From: Verrucomicrobiia bacterium
GTDB lineage: Bacteria; Verrucomicrobiota; Verrucomicrobiia; Palsa-1439
Assembly (NCBI GenBank): GCA_035577545.1
Contig: DATLVI010000028.1
Location: 1-64,000 of the forward strand
Direction of reading: 5' to 3'
Length of the DNA stretch: 64,000 nt
Shown here: piece by piece, positions 26,245 to 33,805 of the stretch
Layout of the letters: each line of letters begins with the position of its first letter
Position numbering within the stretch: the stretch's first letter is position 1
The notes under the pieces: generated by a model
Seen by the model: only the letters and a program-made list of their open reading frames with translations
Told to the model about the DNA's origin: nothing
The model's database searches: none
Made by a program: the position numbers and the translations under genes

Positions 26245-27987
26245 TCACCACCACTGATCCACCCAATAGACGTAGATGGAATAGCCGATCATTGCGACGG
26301 GCGTTTTCTCCAACAGCGGTGAGTAGTAGGCTGCCACCTGTGGAAAGGCCGGGTCGTGGAGCAGTTGCACACTCACTGCCACATATCCCGGCACTTGGGG
26401 CGGCATCAGCGGGTGATAGGTTGATTGCATCGTGGTCAGCATGTGAGTACAGTCAATCCCATAGTATTCGGCATCCGACACCCCCCAATAAGCCAGGTTG
26501 ATGTGCGAAACCCCATGCGCTGTCATCCACTGTTTCAGCAATTTCAAATCCTGGCCCCAATCGATATTCGAGTCGGCAAGGATATTTGGTCCATTCCTCG
26601 GTCCACCCGCCAGACAATTGAAGAACCCCCGGTAATGCGGATAGACGCTCGCCATTTCAAGCCAAGCCAAGAGGCAAAAACAAGCGAGCGCCCACTTCAT
26701 TCCTCGCCGCAGCAACTCCGCCAGGGGAACAACAGCCACCAGGATCACGAACGGATAAATCGGCAACAAATGACGCACACCAATATTGCGAGTGCTGAAC
26801 ATTGCCACTGCCAGGTAAAGCGCCATTGGCAACAGGATGCACAGGGCATGCATTCCCATTTTCCTTCTTCGGAAGAGGCACAAGACCCCGCCCGCGAAAA
26901 ATAAACAGAGGACCGTCAGTGGCGTCTTGACCAGAAATACAACCGGAAAATAATACCACCAGTGTCCGTACTTGCTTTGACCCAGCAGGAACGCCGCGAA
27001 CTTGAAGTTTCCGGTCGTCGATAGCTCCTGCCGCAGAAAATTCTGCGTATAGGCGTTCGGCAGCAATCGATGCCGATCAATCCAGCCGAGCACCATGGCG
27101 GATTTTGGCAACCAGACGCGTGTGACCGGATCTTCATAAAGTGCGCTCGTACCTCCGCCATACACATCGGAACCCGTGGTGTAATGGAATCCATAGGTCA
27201 TCCACACAACCAGCACAAAAACAATGCCCACCACAATAATCAGCGCGGCGGAGGCAACGGACTTCAAACTGAGACTCTGCAGTTTTCCGTCCCCCCTCCA
27301 CCGAAATGGCCAGGGTTGCCTGCTTACAATGCGGACGGCCAATAAGAGCGCGAGAATCGGTCCCAGCAAAAACCCGGAAAACTTGCTGACATGAGCAATT
27401 CCAAAGAAGATTGCCAACCCCGCCACATTGACCGGGGTCAAACACCGCAGGGTTCGGCACAAGAAATAAACCGTCCCGAAAAAGAAGCAGACCAGCCCCA
27501 AGTCCGCCGTGACAACCCCTGCATTGCACAGGAAATTCGGTTCACAAGTGTAGAGCGCCAGGCCCGCTGTCGCAGGCCAGAACCCAAACAAGTCCCGCGC
27601 CCAGAAAAACAGGATCACGCCCAGCAGCGCACCCAGAAGCGTAATAATCAATCTCGGCCAGCGCAGCAGCTTGTCGCAATCATTCTGCCCGAAAAAAAAC
27701 GCATGGGTCAGCTCGTCCTTTGGCACATTGCTGGGATCGAATTTCACGCTCTCGATCAACAGAGGTAAGGTTGCCAGCTCGTTGAGGAAGGGAGGATGAT
27801 CAGTGCGGATATGGTAGCCCCGCGTCAGTGCCATGTAACCTTCCAGAACATGGCCGTTTTCATCGATTGCCAGACTCTTCTGCAGGTAACTACTGACCGA
27901 CAACGCCACAAACACCATCGCAAACGTCCCCAGCACCAGAGCCACACGAAATCGTCCAACCATCTGGAGTATCGCATTCAAGTTCAC
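26245..27987 (-). CDS. Polytopic GT-C family glycosyltransferase-like membrane protein
   Basis: Membrane protein of 580 residues with about eleven hydrophobic helices. The first extracytoplasmic loop contains AIDENGHVLEGYMALTRGYH and RTDHPPFLNELATLPLL, the D-E...H-P-P-L pattern of ArnT/PMT-type (GT39/GT83) transferases that take sugar from a polyprenyl-phosphate carrier. The later loop with NILADSNIDWGQDLKLLKQW is also typical of PMT-like bacterial proteins. It starts at GTG 27987. About 205 bases beyond its stop begins the giant secreted protein gene on the same strand, with its own promoter. It might glycosylate secreted proteins; target unknown. Confidence 0.75.
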   Translation of the reverse strand: MNLNAILQMVGRFRVALVLGTFAMVFVALSVSSYLQKSLAIDENGHVLEGYMALTRGYHIRTDHPPFLNELATLPLLIESVKFDPSNVPKDELTHAFFFGQNDCDKLLRWPRLIITLLGALLGVILFFWARDLFGFWPATAGLALYTCEPNFLCNAGVVTADLGLVCFFFGTVYFLCRTLRCLTPVNVAGLAIFFGIAHVSKFSGFLLGPILALLLAVRIVSRQPWPFRWRGDGKLQSLSLKSVASAALIIVVGIVFVLVVWMTYGFHYTTGSDVYGGGTSALYEDPVTRVWLPKSAMVLGWIDRHRLLPNAYTQNFLRQELSTTGNFKFAAFLLGQSKYGHWWYYFPVVFLVKTPLTVLCLFFAGGVLCLFRRRKMGMHALCILLPMALYLAVAMFSTRNIGVRHLLPIYPFVILVAVVPLAELLRRGMKWALACFCLLAWLEMASVYPHYRGFFNCLAGGPRNGPNILADSNIDWGQDLKLLKQWMTAHGVSHINLAYWGVSDAEYYGIDCTHMLTTMQSTYHPLMPPQVPGYVAVSVQLLHDPAFPQVAAYYSPLLEKTPVAMIGYSIYVYWVDQWW

Positions 27988-28121
27988 CTCGCATCCTACC
28001 CGCCTCGCCCTAACCGCGGCAAGTTTTGCTCGGACATACTTGCCGTGAAACTACGTATTGCGAAGCGAACCAACTTTCCGCCATCGCCAAAACCACGAAG
28101 GACAATTTGGAGAAAACGCGC

Positions 28122-28149
28122 TTGCGCACGGGGAAATTTTAACTATTGT
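28122..28149 (+). promoter_or_regulatory. Possible promoter for the zinc-ribbon mini-protein
   Basis: TTGCGC at 28122-28127, 16 bases, TATTGT at 28144-28149, with the gene's strong ribosome binding site (AAGGAGGGGAGG) following from 28170. Each box matches consensus at about four of six positions, so this is only suggestive. Confidence 0.35.
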
Positions 28150-28186
28150 TTCGGCGCGACGTCTATGGAAAGGAGGGGAGGTAGGA

Positions 28187-28387
28187 ATGGAAGAGATCAC
28201 TTGCCCAAACTGCAACGTGGATGTGGATCGTGAGGAGCTGAAGCGGAATAATCTGCGCTGCCCCACTTGCGGATTCGATTTGAGTGATGCAGGGGAAGTG
28301 GAGGATCCCGACGAGGGCGACGAAGACGAACTCGACGAGGAGGAGGATGAAGAGGATGAGGAGGACGACGAGGAGGAGGAAGATTGA
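28187..28387 (+). CDS. Zinc-ribbon mini-protein with an acidic tail
   Basis: Protein of 66 residues. The first 33 form a zinc ribbon with two CxxC knuckles (CPNCN and CPTCG) separated by a charged linker. The rest is almost entirely Asp and Glu, about 30 residues. The ATG follows the very strong AAGGAGGGGAGGTAGGA. An upstream in-frame ATG at 28058 would add unrelated polar sequence and is rejected because the ribosome binding site fits only the second. Acidic-tailed zinc ribbons are often small nucleic-acid- or protein-interaction modules. The tail is encoded by a GAG/GAT/GAC repeat (about 28330-28381) that could vary by slippage. Downstream at 28430 is an MBL hydrolase gene. Confidence 0.75.
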   Translation: MEEITCPNCNVDVDREELKRNNLRCPTCGFDLSDAGEVEDPDEGDEDELDEEEDEEDEEDDEEEED

Positions 28388-28429
28388 TGCGCGCCCGAAC
28401 ATCGCCCGGATTCTTCGCGCCGTTGCGGA

Positions 28430-29059
28430 ATGATTATTGAGACTTTTGAAGCGGGTCCGGTCGCGACCAACGGTTACCTGGTCGCCGACAGGCGGGGCGG
28501 GAAGGCCTTGGTGATTGATGCGCCACAAGGCGTCGCCCCGCTGGTGGTCAAGCAGGCACGGGGGTGGAATACACCGATCACCCATCTGGTTAATACCCAC
28601 GCCCACTGGGACCACTTCCTGGACAATGCCGAATTGTTACGGCTGACCGGCGCGAAGTTTGGCATTCACCGCGAAAGCGCACCACTGTTGACCCTCCCGC
28701 AGGCGCGGTATTTTGGGTTGGATTTGGACATCGAGCCGTCGAAGCCGGATTTTCTTCTGGAAGAGGGGGAAGTATTTGCTGTCGGCGAGCTGAGATTTGA
28801 AATCCTGCATTGTCCCGGTCACTGCCCGGGCAGCGTGGTGCTGTTCGAGCAGGAAGAGCGCGTGGCCTTTGTGGGAGACGTGCTGTTCGCGGGATCGATC
28901 GGGCGTACGGATTTACCCGGGGGAGATCATCAATTGCTCATGGAAGGGATCCGCACAAAGTTGTTGCCGCTGGGCGATGACGTGCGGGTGTTTTCGGGAC
29001 ACGGGCCGGTGACGACGATTGGTGAGGAACGCCGGACGAATCCATTTTTGGGGAGTTGA
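28430..29059 (+). CDS. MBL-fold metallo-hydrolase (glyoxalase II-like)
   Basis: Hydrolase of 209 residues with the metal motif THAHWDH (HxHxDH), a second histidine in LHCPGHCPGSV, Asp in AFVGDVLFAGSIGR and the last histidine in SGHGPVT. This is the glyoxalase II/YcbL-type arrangement and two zinc or iron ions are likely bound. It is shorter than classical GloB and lacks its C-terminal helical domain, so it should be thought of as a YcbL-like thioester hydrolase. Neighbours (zinc-ribbon protein before, HU after) give no pathway clue. Confidence 0.88.
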   Translation: MIIETFEAGPVATNGYLVADRRGGKALVIDAPQGVAPLVVKQARGWNTPITHLVNTHAHWDHFLDNAELLRLTGAKFGIHRESAPLLTLPQARYFGLDLDIEPSKPDFLLEEGEVFAVGELRFEILHCPGHCPGSVVLFEQEERVAFVGDVLFAGSIGRTDLPGGDHQLLMEGIRTKLLPLGDDVRVFSGHGPVTTIGEERRTNPFLGS

Positions 29060-29088
29060 GGGGTGTGGAAACCAATAAAAATCAATAG

Positions 29089-29117
29089 TTGCAAGGTTTT
29101 CGGCGCTTTTGTAGTAT
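29089..29117 (+). promoter_or_regulatory. Promoter for the HU gene
   Basis: TTGCAA (29089-29094), 17 bases, TAGTAT (29112-29117), then about 38 bases to the ATG with two AAGGAG-type ribosome binding sites. Spacing is ideal and the gap between genes is otherwise featureless. Confidence 0.55.
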
Positions 29118-29154
29118 CCGACGAACCCTAAACCAAGGAGAAACAAGGAGTTTT

Positions 29155-29439
29155 ATGGCAAAGTTGACGAAGTCACAGATCCTAGGAAATCTCGCAGAGA
29201 GAACCGGCGTGTCGAAGAAGGCCGCTGGCGCGTTCGTGGAAGAGTTGGTCAAGTTGGCGTACAAGGAAGCGAAGAATTCGTTCACGATCCCCGGCCTCGG
29301 GAAAATCGTGCTGGTGAATCGCAAAGCCCGCCTCGGCCGCAACCCGGCCACCGGCGCGACGATTCAGATTCCGGCCAAGCGCGTGGTGAAGTTCCGCATC
29401 GCGAAGGCCGCGAAGGACGCCATCTTGGGTACGAAGTAG
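29155..29439 (+). CDS. HU-family DNA-binding protein
   Basis: Nucleoid-associated protein of 94 residues. Two N-terminal helices (LTKSQILGNLAERTGV, KKAAGAFVEELVKLAYKEA) and the beta-arm with GLGKIVLVNRKARLGRNPATG are typical of HU/IHF. The arm sequence has RNPATGATIQIPA, matching the proline-tipped arm of HU. Start ATG 29155 follows CAAGGAG and gives MAKLTKSQ. It is convergent with exbD and both share a bidirectional terminator. HU rather than IHF is likely, since the arm and the homodimer-type sequence match and no second IHF-like gene is seen. Confidence 0.93.
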   Translation: MAKLTKSQILGNLAERTGVSKKAAGAFVEELVKLAYKEAKNSFTIPGLGKIVLVNRKARLGRNPATGATIQIPAKRVVKFRIAKAAKDAILGTK

Positions 29440-29469
29440 CTCTCGGAAGATCCCTGATTCAAAAATGGA

Positions 29470-29509
29470 ACGGGCGGCTGTGCCACGCACAACCGCCCGT
29501 CTTCTTTTC
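29470..29509 (+). terminator. Bidirectional terminator between HU and exbD
   Basis: A near-perfect 14-base stem (ACGGGCGGCTGTGC with GCACAACCGCCCGT, one mismatch) spans 29470-29500, with CTTCTTTTC following on the plus strand and TTCCATTTTTG on the minus. It can serve both converging genes. Confidence 0.8.
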
Positions 29510-29520
29510 GGTAAGACAAA

Positions 29521-29946
29521 TTACTTCGCTGATTTCTTCGTGAATGCCGTGATGTCGGGAATGCCGGCGGAGCGGGCTGCATCGACAATCGCGACGACCG
29601 TTCCATAGCTGACCGTCTTGTCCGCCGAGAACTGCACCTGCACCTTGGGGTTCTTCTCCTTTGCATCGCGCAGGGCCTTCTCCAGCGCGCTGAGGGCAAC
29701 GGGTTTATTATCGAGATAGATGGTCTCATCGGAACCGACGGCAATGTTCAGGCGATCCACCTTCTCGCGCCCAACTTCCTCCGCGGTTTTTGCCTCGGGA
29801 AGGACGAGCTTGACAGCGGTGGGTGAGGTCGCGCGAAAGGTAGTCGTCGCGATGAAGAAAATCAGCAGAATGAACAACACATCCACGAGGTTGATCAAGC
29901 GGATGGCCGGTGGACGCTGGGCTTTGGTTGGCTGAAAGATGCGCAT
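29521..29946 (-). CDS. exbD: ExbD/TolR family protein
   Basis: Small inner-membrane protein of 141 residues with an N-terminal helix (INLVDVLFILLIFFIATTTF, about 19-38) whose Asp in LVDVL is the conserved proton-coupling residue of ExbD/TolR. The remaining domain is periplasmic. It is the last gene of the TonB-like/ExbB/ExbD trio, nine bases after exbB. The trio transduces proton-motive force to the outer membrane or to envelope integrity (Tol). I favour the TonB system over Tol because the third gene has a TonB-like C-terminus, but no TonB-dependent receptor is in view. Confidence 0.9.
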   Translation of the reverse strand: MRIFQPTKAQRPPAIRLINLVDVLFILLIFFIATTTFRATSPTAVKLVLPEAKTAEEVGREKVDRLNIAVGSDETIYLDNKPVALSALEKALRDAKEKNPKVQVQFSADKTVSYGTVVAIVDAARSAGIPDITAFTKKSAK

Positions 29947-29955
29947 GGCGGTACC

Positions 29956-30567
29956 CTAGTTCGCGTTACGATATAGCCGCGTGAGCAATTCGTTCGTGTG
30001 CCGCTCCAACTCCAGCACCAGCACCTCGATTCGGCGGCGCAGGTACATGTAAGCAATCAGCGCAGGAATGGCAATGCCGAGGCCGGTCATGGTCGCGGTC
30101 AATGCTTCGTATATACCCCGCGAAATCATCGTCGGGTCGCCGAGGCCTTTCTTGGCGACGTCCTCGAACAACTGCACCATGCCGATGACCGTACCGAGCA
30201 ACCCGAGCAGCGGGCCGAGCTCGGCAATCAGCGACAGCGTCGTCAACCCGCGCTCCATCCGACCGACAATCTGCCGGGCGAGCGACTGCATGGCCTCGAC
30301 ATTCTCCGTTTTTGGCAACGAGGCGTGCATAAAGGCCGCCTGAATCAGCTTGCCGAGCACAGTCGTGTCCGATTCGCTCAGCACCCGCAGTTTATCGGTT
30401 TGCTCCGGTGTCACCGGCTGCTTCTCAATCGCCGCAGCGAGGACAGGCGAGATGATGCGCCGCCGCTGCAGCGCCCAGGCACGTTCCAAGATGATGGCCA
30501 CGCCCGCAATCGAGCAGACCAACAGCGGCCACATGGCGATTCCGCCTCGAAAAAACCATTCCGGCAT
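29956..30567 (-). CDS. exbB: MotA/TolQ/ExbB family proton channel protein
   Basis: Inner-membrane protein of 203 residues with three helices (MWPLLVCSIAGVAIILERAW near 11-31, LSLIAELGPLLGLLGTVIGM near 115-134, and one near 154-173) and the family signature ELGPLLGLLGTVIGMVQLF. The third helix carries LTATMTGLGIAIPALI, the conserved channel Thr-rich motif. Partner of ExbD in the energised stator complex. It lies between the TonB-like gene (16-base gap) and exbD. Confidence 0.92.
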   Translation of the reverse strand: MPEWFFRGGIAMWPLLVCSIAGVAIILERAWALQRRRIISPVLAAAIEKQPVTPEQTDKLRVLSESDTTVLGKLIQAAFMHASLPKTENVEAMQSLARQIVGRMERGLTTLSLIAELGPLLGLLGTVIGMVQLFEDVAKKGLGDPTMISRGIYEALTATMTGLGIAIPALIAYMYLRRRIEVLVLELERHTNELLTRLYRNAN

Positions 30568-30583
30568 GAGGAAATCCTCCCTA

Positions 30584-31708
30584 TCAATAGTAAAAGGTGA
30601 AACTTATCTCGCGCGGCTCCTTCCCAATCAGCGCGCGCAATTCATCGGACAACGGATCGAACGGCCCGGATTCTATGATGGCTTTCTCGCAAAACAACGA
30701 CAAAATGCGACTCTGTCCGGTGTCGGTGCTGGTCACGTCCTGCACCTGTCCGTCGTCAAGCAGCGCGAACTTCACGGTCACCACGTCGGCGCTTTCGTAA
30801 ATCCCGTAGTGGTCGATCAACGCGTACCAGTGACTTTGCACGGCTTTAATGAGCTTCTTGTCGTACGCGCCGAAGGGGCTTTCCGCCACGCCGAACGCGG
30901 CTATGCCATTGCGCGAGACGCCTGCAACGGTCAGGTGGGACTTCCGCGCCACAATTTCCCGGCCCGGCACGCCGGGCTCGGTGACGATGGCGGGTGAGCC
31001 CGGGGTCGCGGCAGCGGAATCCGCGGGAATTTCCGGCACCGTTGCTCCCGTTGCGACCTGTGGCTGCACGACCGGCTTCTGCGCCATCACAACTTTCTGT
31101 TCCTCCATCATTTTCAAACCGAGTGGCGCAGCCTCCTTCGGTTGTTCCGGTGCTTTCGGCTGAGGTGGAGGTGCGGGTCTGGATTCGGGCGTCGCCTCCG
31201 CAATTTTCGGCGCGGGTTTCGGAGGGCTCGGAGGTCTGCTCGGCGAACCGGGTTGCCGGATCAGTGGTGCGGATGCGCCGGAGGGCGTCGGCACATCGAG
31301 TGTATTCGGCGCGCGAGTCTCTTTGCCATTCAAATACGGCGTGTCGCCGGTTTTGTCGGTCGGATTGTTCGGATTCGCCGCGACCGTCGACTTGTCCGAA
31401 TAATACTTCGTATCCTTCGGCTTCTCACCGGTGACTTGGGACGCGTCGGTCTCCATAAACTGCTGGGCTTCCCTGCCCTTCTTTACTTCCGGCGCGCGCG
31501 GTTCCGCCAATTCCACAAACGTCAGCGTCTGGACTTGCTGAGGTGCGGGCCGCTCAAATGGATGCGCCGCCTGCACGAGCTTCGACAGCAAGGAGAACAA
31601 TGGCAGTCTCATGAGCGTCGAGCGATACTGCCAACCGCCGAAGGCCAACAGGTGCAGCAGCAACGACAACAACACGGCGATCTCGACGTTTAAATTCTCG
31701 CGATCCAT
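30584..31708 (-). CDS. TonB/TolA-like energy transducer
   Basis: Protein of 374 residues with an N-terminal membrane helix (IAVLLSLLLHLLAFGGW, about 10-27, with the expected His), a long proline/lysine-rich linker (about 50-220, with APPPQPKAPEQP) and a compact C-terminal domain ending in the beta-strand REISFTFYY. The C-terminus with TVKFALLDDGQVQDVTSTDTG resembles TonB_C. Together with ExbB and ExbD in the same operon this is a periplasm-spanning energy transducer. The linker is longer than in E. coli TonB, and the first residue is an ATG at 31708 with the operon's own upstream region. Confidence 0.82.
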   Translation of the reverse strand: MDRENLNVEIAVLLSLLLHLLAFGGWQYRSTLMRLPLFSLLSKLVQAAHPFERPAPQQVQTLTFVELAEPRAPEVKKGREAQQFMETDASQVTGEKPKDTKYYSDKSTVAANPNNPTDKTGDTPYLNGKETRAPNTLDVPTPSGASAPLIRQPGSPSRPPSPPKPAPKIAEATPESRPAPPPQPKAPEQPKEAAPLGLKMMEEQKVVMAQKPVVQPQVATGATVPEIPADSAAATPGSPAIVTEPGVPGREIVARKSHLTVAGVSRNGIAAFGVAESPFGAYDKKLIKAVQSHWYALIDHYGIYESADVVTVKFALLDDGQVQDVTSTDTGQSRILSLFCEKAIIESGPFDPLSDELRALIGKEPREISFTFYY

Positions 31709-31741
31709 TCCCGAGTAATGATACCAAATTGCGGCAGACCA

Positions 31742-31816
31742 TCAACTCGCACGACGCACCATCCCGACCCGCTCCAGCGTGGTTGCCAACCGCTCGGTCG
31801 GCACGCCCATCACGTT
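31742..31816 (-). pseudogene. Orphan 3' end of a maf-like gene
   Basis: Reading minus strand from 31816 the sequence encodes NVMGVPTERLATTLERVG and then ends at a TGA at 31742-31744. It closely parallels the C-terminus of the intact Maf protein encoded at 35986-36636 (NVMGLPVEKLRATLERLG). Nothing upstream within 90 bases continues a Maf frame. It seems to be what remains of a second maf copy after deletion, or a misplaced fragment. It sits between the repeat protein gene and the TonB-like gene. Confidence 0.6.
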
Positions 31817-31906
31817 AATGAGTTTTTATACAGTACAGGAGTTTGGCTTTGATTTCTTCGCGAACGCGATTAACGCCGAACCGCGGCGCAAACCAAACAG
31901 GGCTCC

Positions 31907-33718
31907 TTATTGCGTAAGGAGCCTGGTTTTGGTCTCCATCGGCAGGTTTGCGCTCGCCAGCCAGGCTCTCGCAGCGGAAGGATCGGTCTTGAGCCACGCG
32001 GCGGCAACATCCTCCAAACGGGCATCGCGCAGTTCAGGTGTGTTTATGGATTCTGCCCAACTCATCGCCTGTGCCGGACTCCGCGAAGCCAATTCCGCTG
32101 CAACCGAATCTGCTGCTGCGTCACGGGTTGGTCCAACTCGCAATGTTTGCACCCAAAGACTGACGCTCTCCGGATCCTCGGCCAGCCATTGTGCCGTTAC
32201 GATTCGAATGTGCTCCACGCGCATTGTTTCCTCGGGTTCCGCCAACACCCAGCGGGCTGCTTCTTGTGGTTGGTTGTCTGCCCAGCGGCCAACCACTTCC
32301 TGCAGGGCAATCTGGCGGGAGTCCGAATTGGGAATCCCTTGCGCCCAATTCAGTGCGTCTGTCACATTATTTTGGGCCAACGCGGGAGCAACCGACTTAA
32401 TGGCGTCATGTTGGTCGGCCACCGGCAAATTCTGCACGAACCGACCAGCCGCGGCCGCATCCTCCAACACCCAGTAGGAAAGTGCACCCCTCATGGCTTC
32501 ATCCCGCGCTGGATTGTCCGCCGACAAATCGCTCGTCCAGCGGGTCGCTTCTTCCGGTTGCGTTCGGGCCCAGGCCGAGGCGATGCCAACCAGCGCTACG
32601 TTCTGGGCTGAATCACTTTGCAGGGTTCCCGCCCAGTGGATGGCCGCGAGCGGGTTGGTCGCCGCCATGTCTTGCGCCAAATGCCCGGCGGCAGCATCTC
32701 GGTCCGCGCTGTCTGGCATTTGCGCGACGTATCGTCCGGCATCCTGTGGGTTCTTCGCGCACCAGACATCAAGCGCGTTGTTCAAAGCCAATCCCTGCAG
32801 CTCGCCCTCGGGCAAGGTTTCGAGCCATGACATGGCCGTTTCGGGCTGCTGGGCGGCGAGTGCACGAACCACGTCAAGCACGGCTGCAGTTTGCACGGGA
32901 CCCGCGGGAAGCTGTCTCACCACTTGGCTGGCGGCTAGCGGATCGTCGGTAGTTAATTGTTTCAAGCTACTGCCGAGGATTCGATCCCGCGCGCCTCCCG
33001 AGAGAAGCTGTTGGGCCAGCTCGAGCGTGTGGCGAGGATCGTGATTTGAATGAATGAGGAGTGTCGCCTCCAATGCGGCAGTCCGTTCAGCATCGTCATC
33101 GAGATGTTCCGCCCAGTTAAGGGCGGAGGCTGCATCCCTGCCCGCCCAGATTGTTGCCAGGGCGCGGAGTGCATTTTCCCGTCTCTCGCCGGCAGGGACC
33201 AACTTCAGGTAGTCGAGTGTGATCGATACGTTCCGCTGCGCCAACTGGTCAAAAAGGATGCTGTAAATCAACCGTTGATCGCCGGTTGTCGCCATATCGC
33301 GGGCCAGCATGAGCGCGCGCTTCGGTTCACTTTGTCCCAAGATTCCCAGAACCGTCAGCAAGCCTTGCGTGTACTCTTCGCCGTGAGGCATGGTCCGCAG
33401 GTAAGTCAACGCTGCCTCCGGATCCCGCGCCATCAGAAGCGCAAGAGTGGATCCAAAATCCACCGAGCGCTTTCGCGGGTCTCGCTCGCGCAGAGCCTGG
33501 TCGAGTTCTGCCCTCAGATGAGCGGAGATTGAAAACCGCTCCGAATCGCCAGTCGAGTTCGCGGAGACGGCTGCCCGTGCGGGAGCGGGCGTCCACGCGC
33601 TCATGTCCGGCTGATTTGGATGAGAATCGCCACGCCAAAGCCATGAGCCCGCAATCGCAATGACCGCAAGCAGCCCGGCCACAATGAGGATTTTCCGGCG
33701 ATTGTTCCGCGGGGCCAT
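31907..33718 (-). CDS. Membrane-anchored helical-repeat protein
   Basis: Protein of about 603 residues with an N-terminal helix (ILIVAGLLAVIAIAGSWLW) and then about a dozen or more degenerate repeats of 30-36 residues: each has an acidic DP-x-A-A-L-x-W pattern, such as NPLAAIHWAGTL, QPEEATRWTSDL and SPAQAMSWAESI. The Trp after A-x-x-x-x and the Pro-rich turns suggest an alpha-solenoid. I recall many such proteins in Verrucomicrobia, but no function is known to me. ATG 33718 begins MAPRNNRR and leaves a short basic n-region before the anchor; an upstream in-frame start at 33784 would add 22 residues. Followed by a 165-base gap that contains the maf remnant. Confidence 0.6.
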   Translation of the reverse strand: MAPRNNRRKILIVAGLLAVIAIAGSWLWRGDSHPNQPDMSAWTPAPARAAVSANSTGDSERFSISAHLRAELDQALRERDPRKRSVDFGSTLALLMARDPEAALTYLRTMPHGEEYTQGLLTVLGILGQSEPKRALMLARDMATTGDQRLIYSILFDQLAQRNVSITLDYLKLVPAGERRENALRALATIWAGRDAASALNWAEHLDDDAERTAALEATLLIHSNHDPRHTLELAQQLLSGGARDRILGSSLKQLTTDDPLAASQVVRQLPAGPVQTAAVLDVVRALAAQQPETAMSWLETLPEGELQGLALNNALDVWCAKNPQDAGRYVAQMPDSADRDAAAGHLAQDMAATNPLAAIHWAGTLQSDSAQNVALVGIASAWARTQPEEATRWTSDLSADNPARDEAMRGALSYWVLEDAAAAGRFVQNLPVADQHDAIKSVAPALAQNNVTDALNWAQGIPNSDSRQIALQEVVGRWADNQPQEAARWVLAEPEETMRVEHIRIVTAQWLAEDPESVSLWVQTLRVGPTRDAAADSVAAELASRSPAQAMSWAESINTPELRDARLEDVAAAWLKTDPSAARAWLASANLPMETKTRLLTQ

Positions 33719-33805
33719 AACGCAATTCGCTCGTCCGGAAAAATCCGGGCGGCGAGCTCCGCGTGGCACGAGCGGATTTCTCATGCGCTGGCTGAAAACG
33801 CCCGT

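Noticed and set aside
28330-28381. GAG/GAT microsatellite as non-coding repeat
   Set aside because: It is in frame as the acidic tail of a gene with a strong ribosome binding site.
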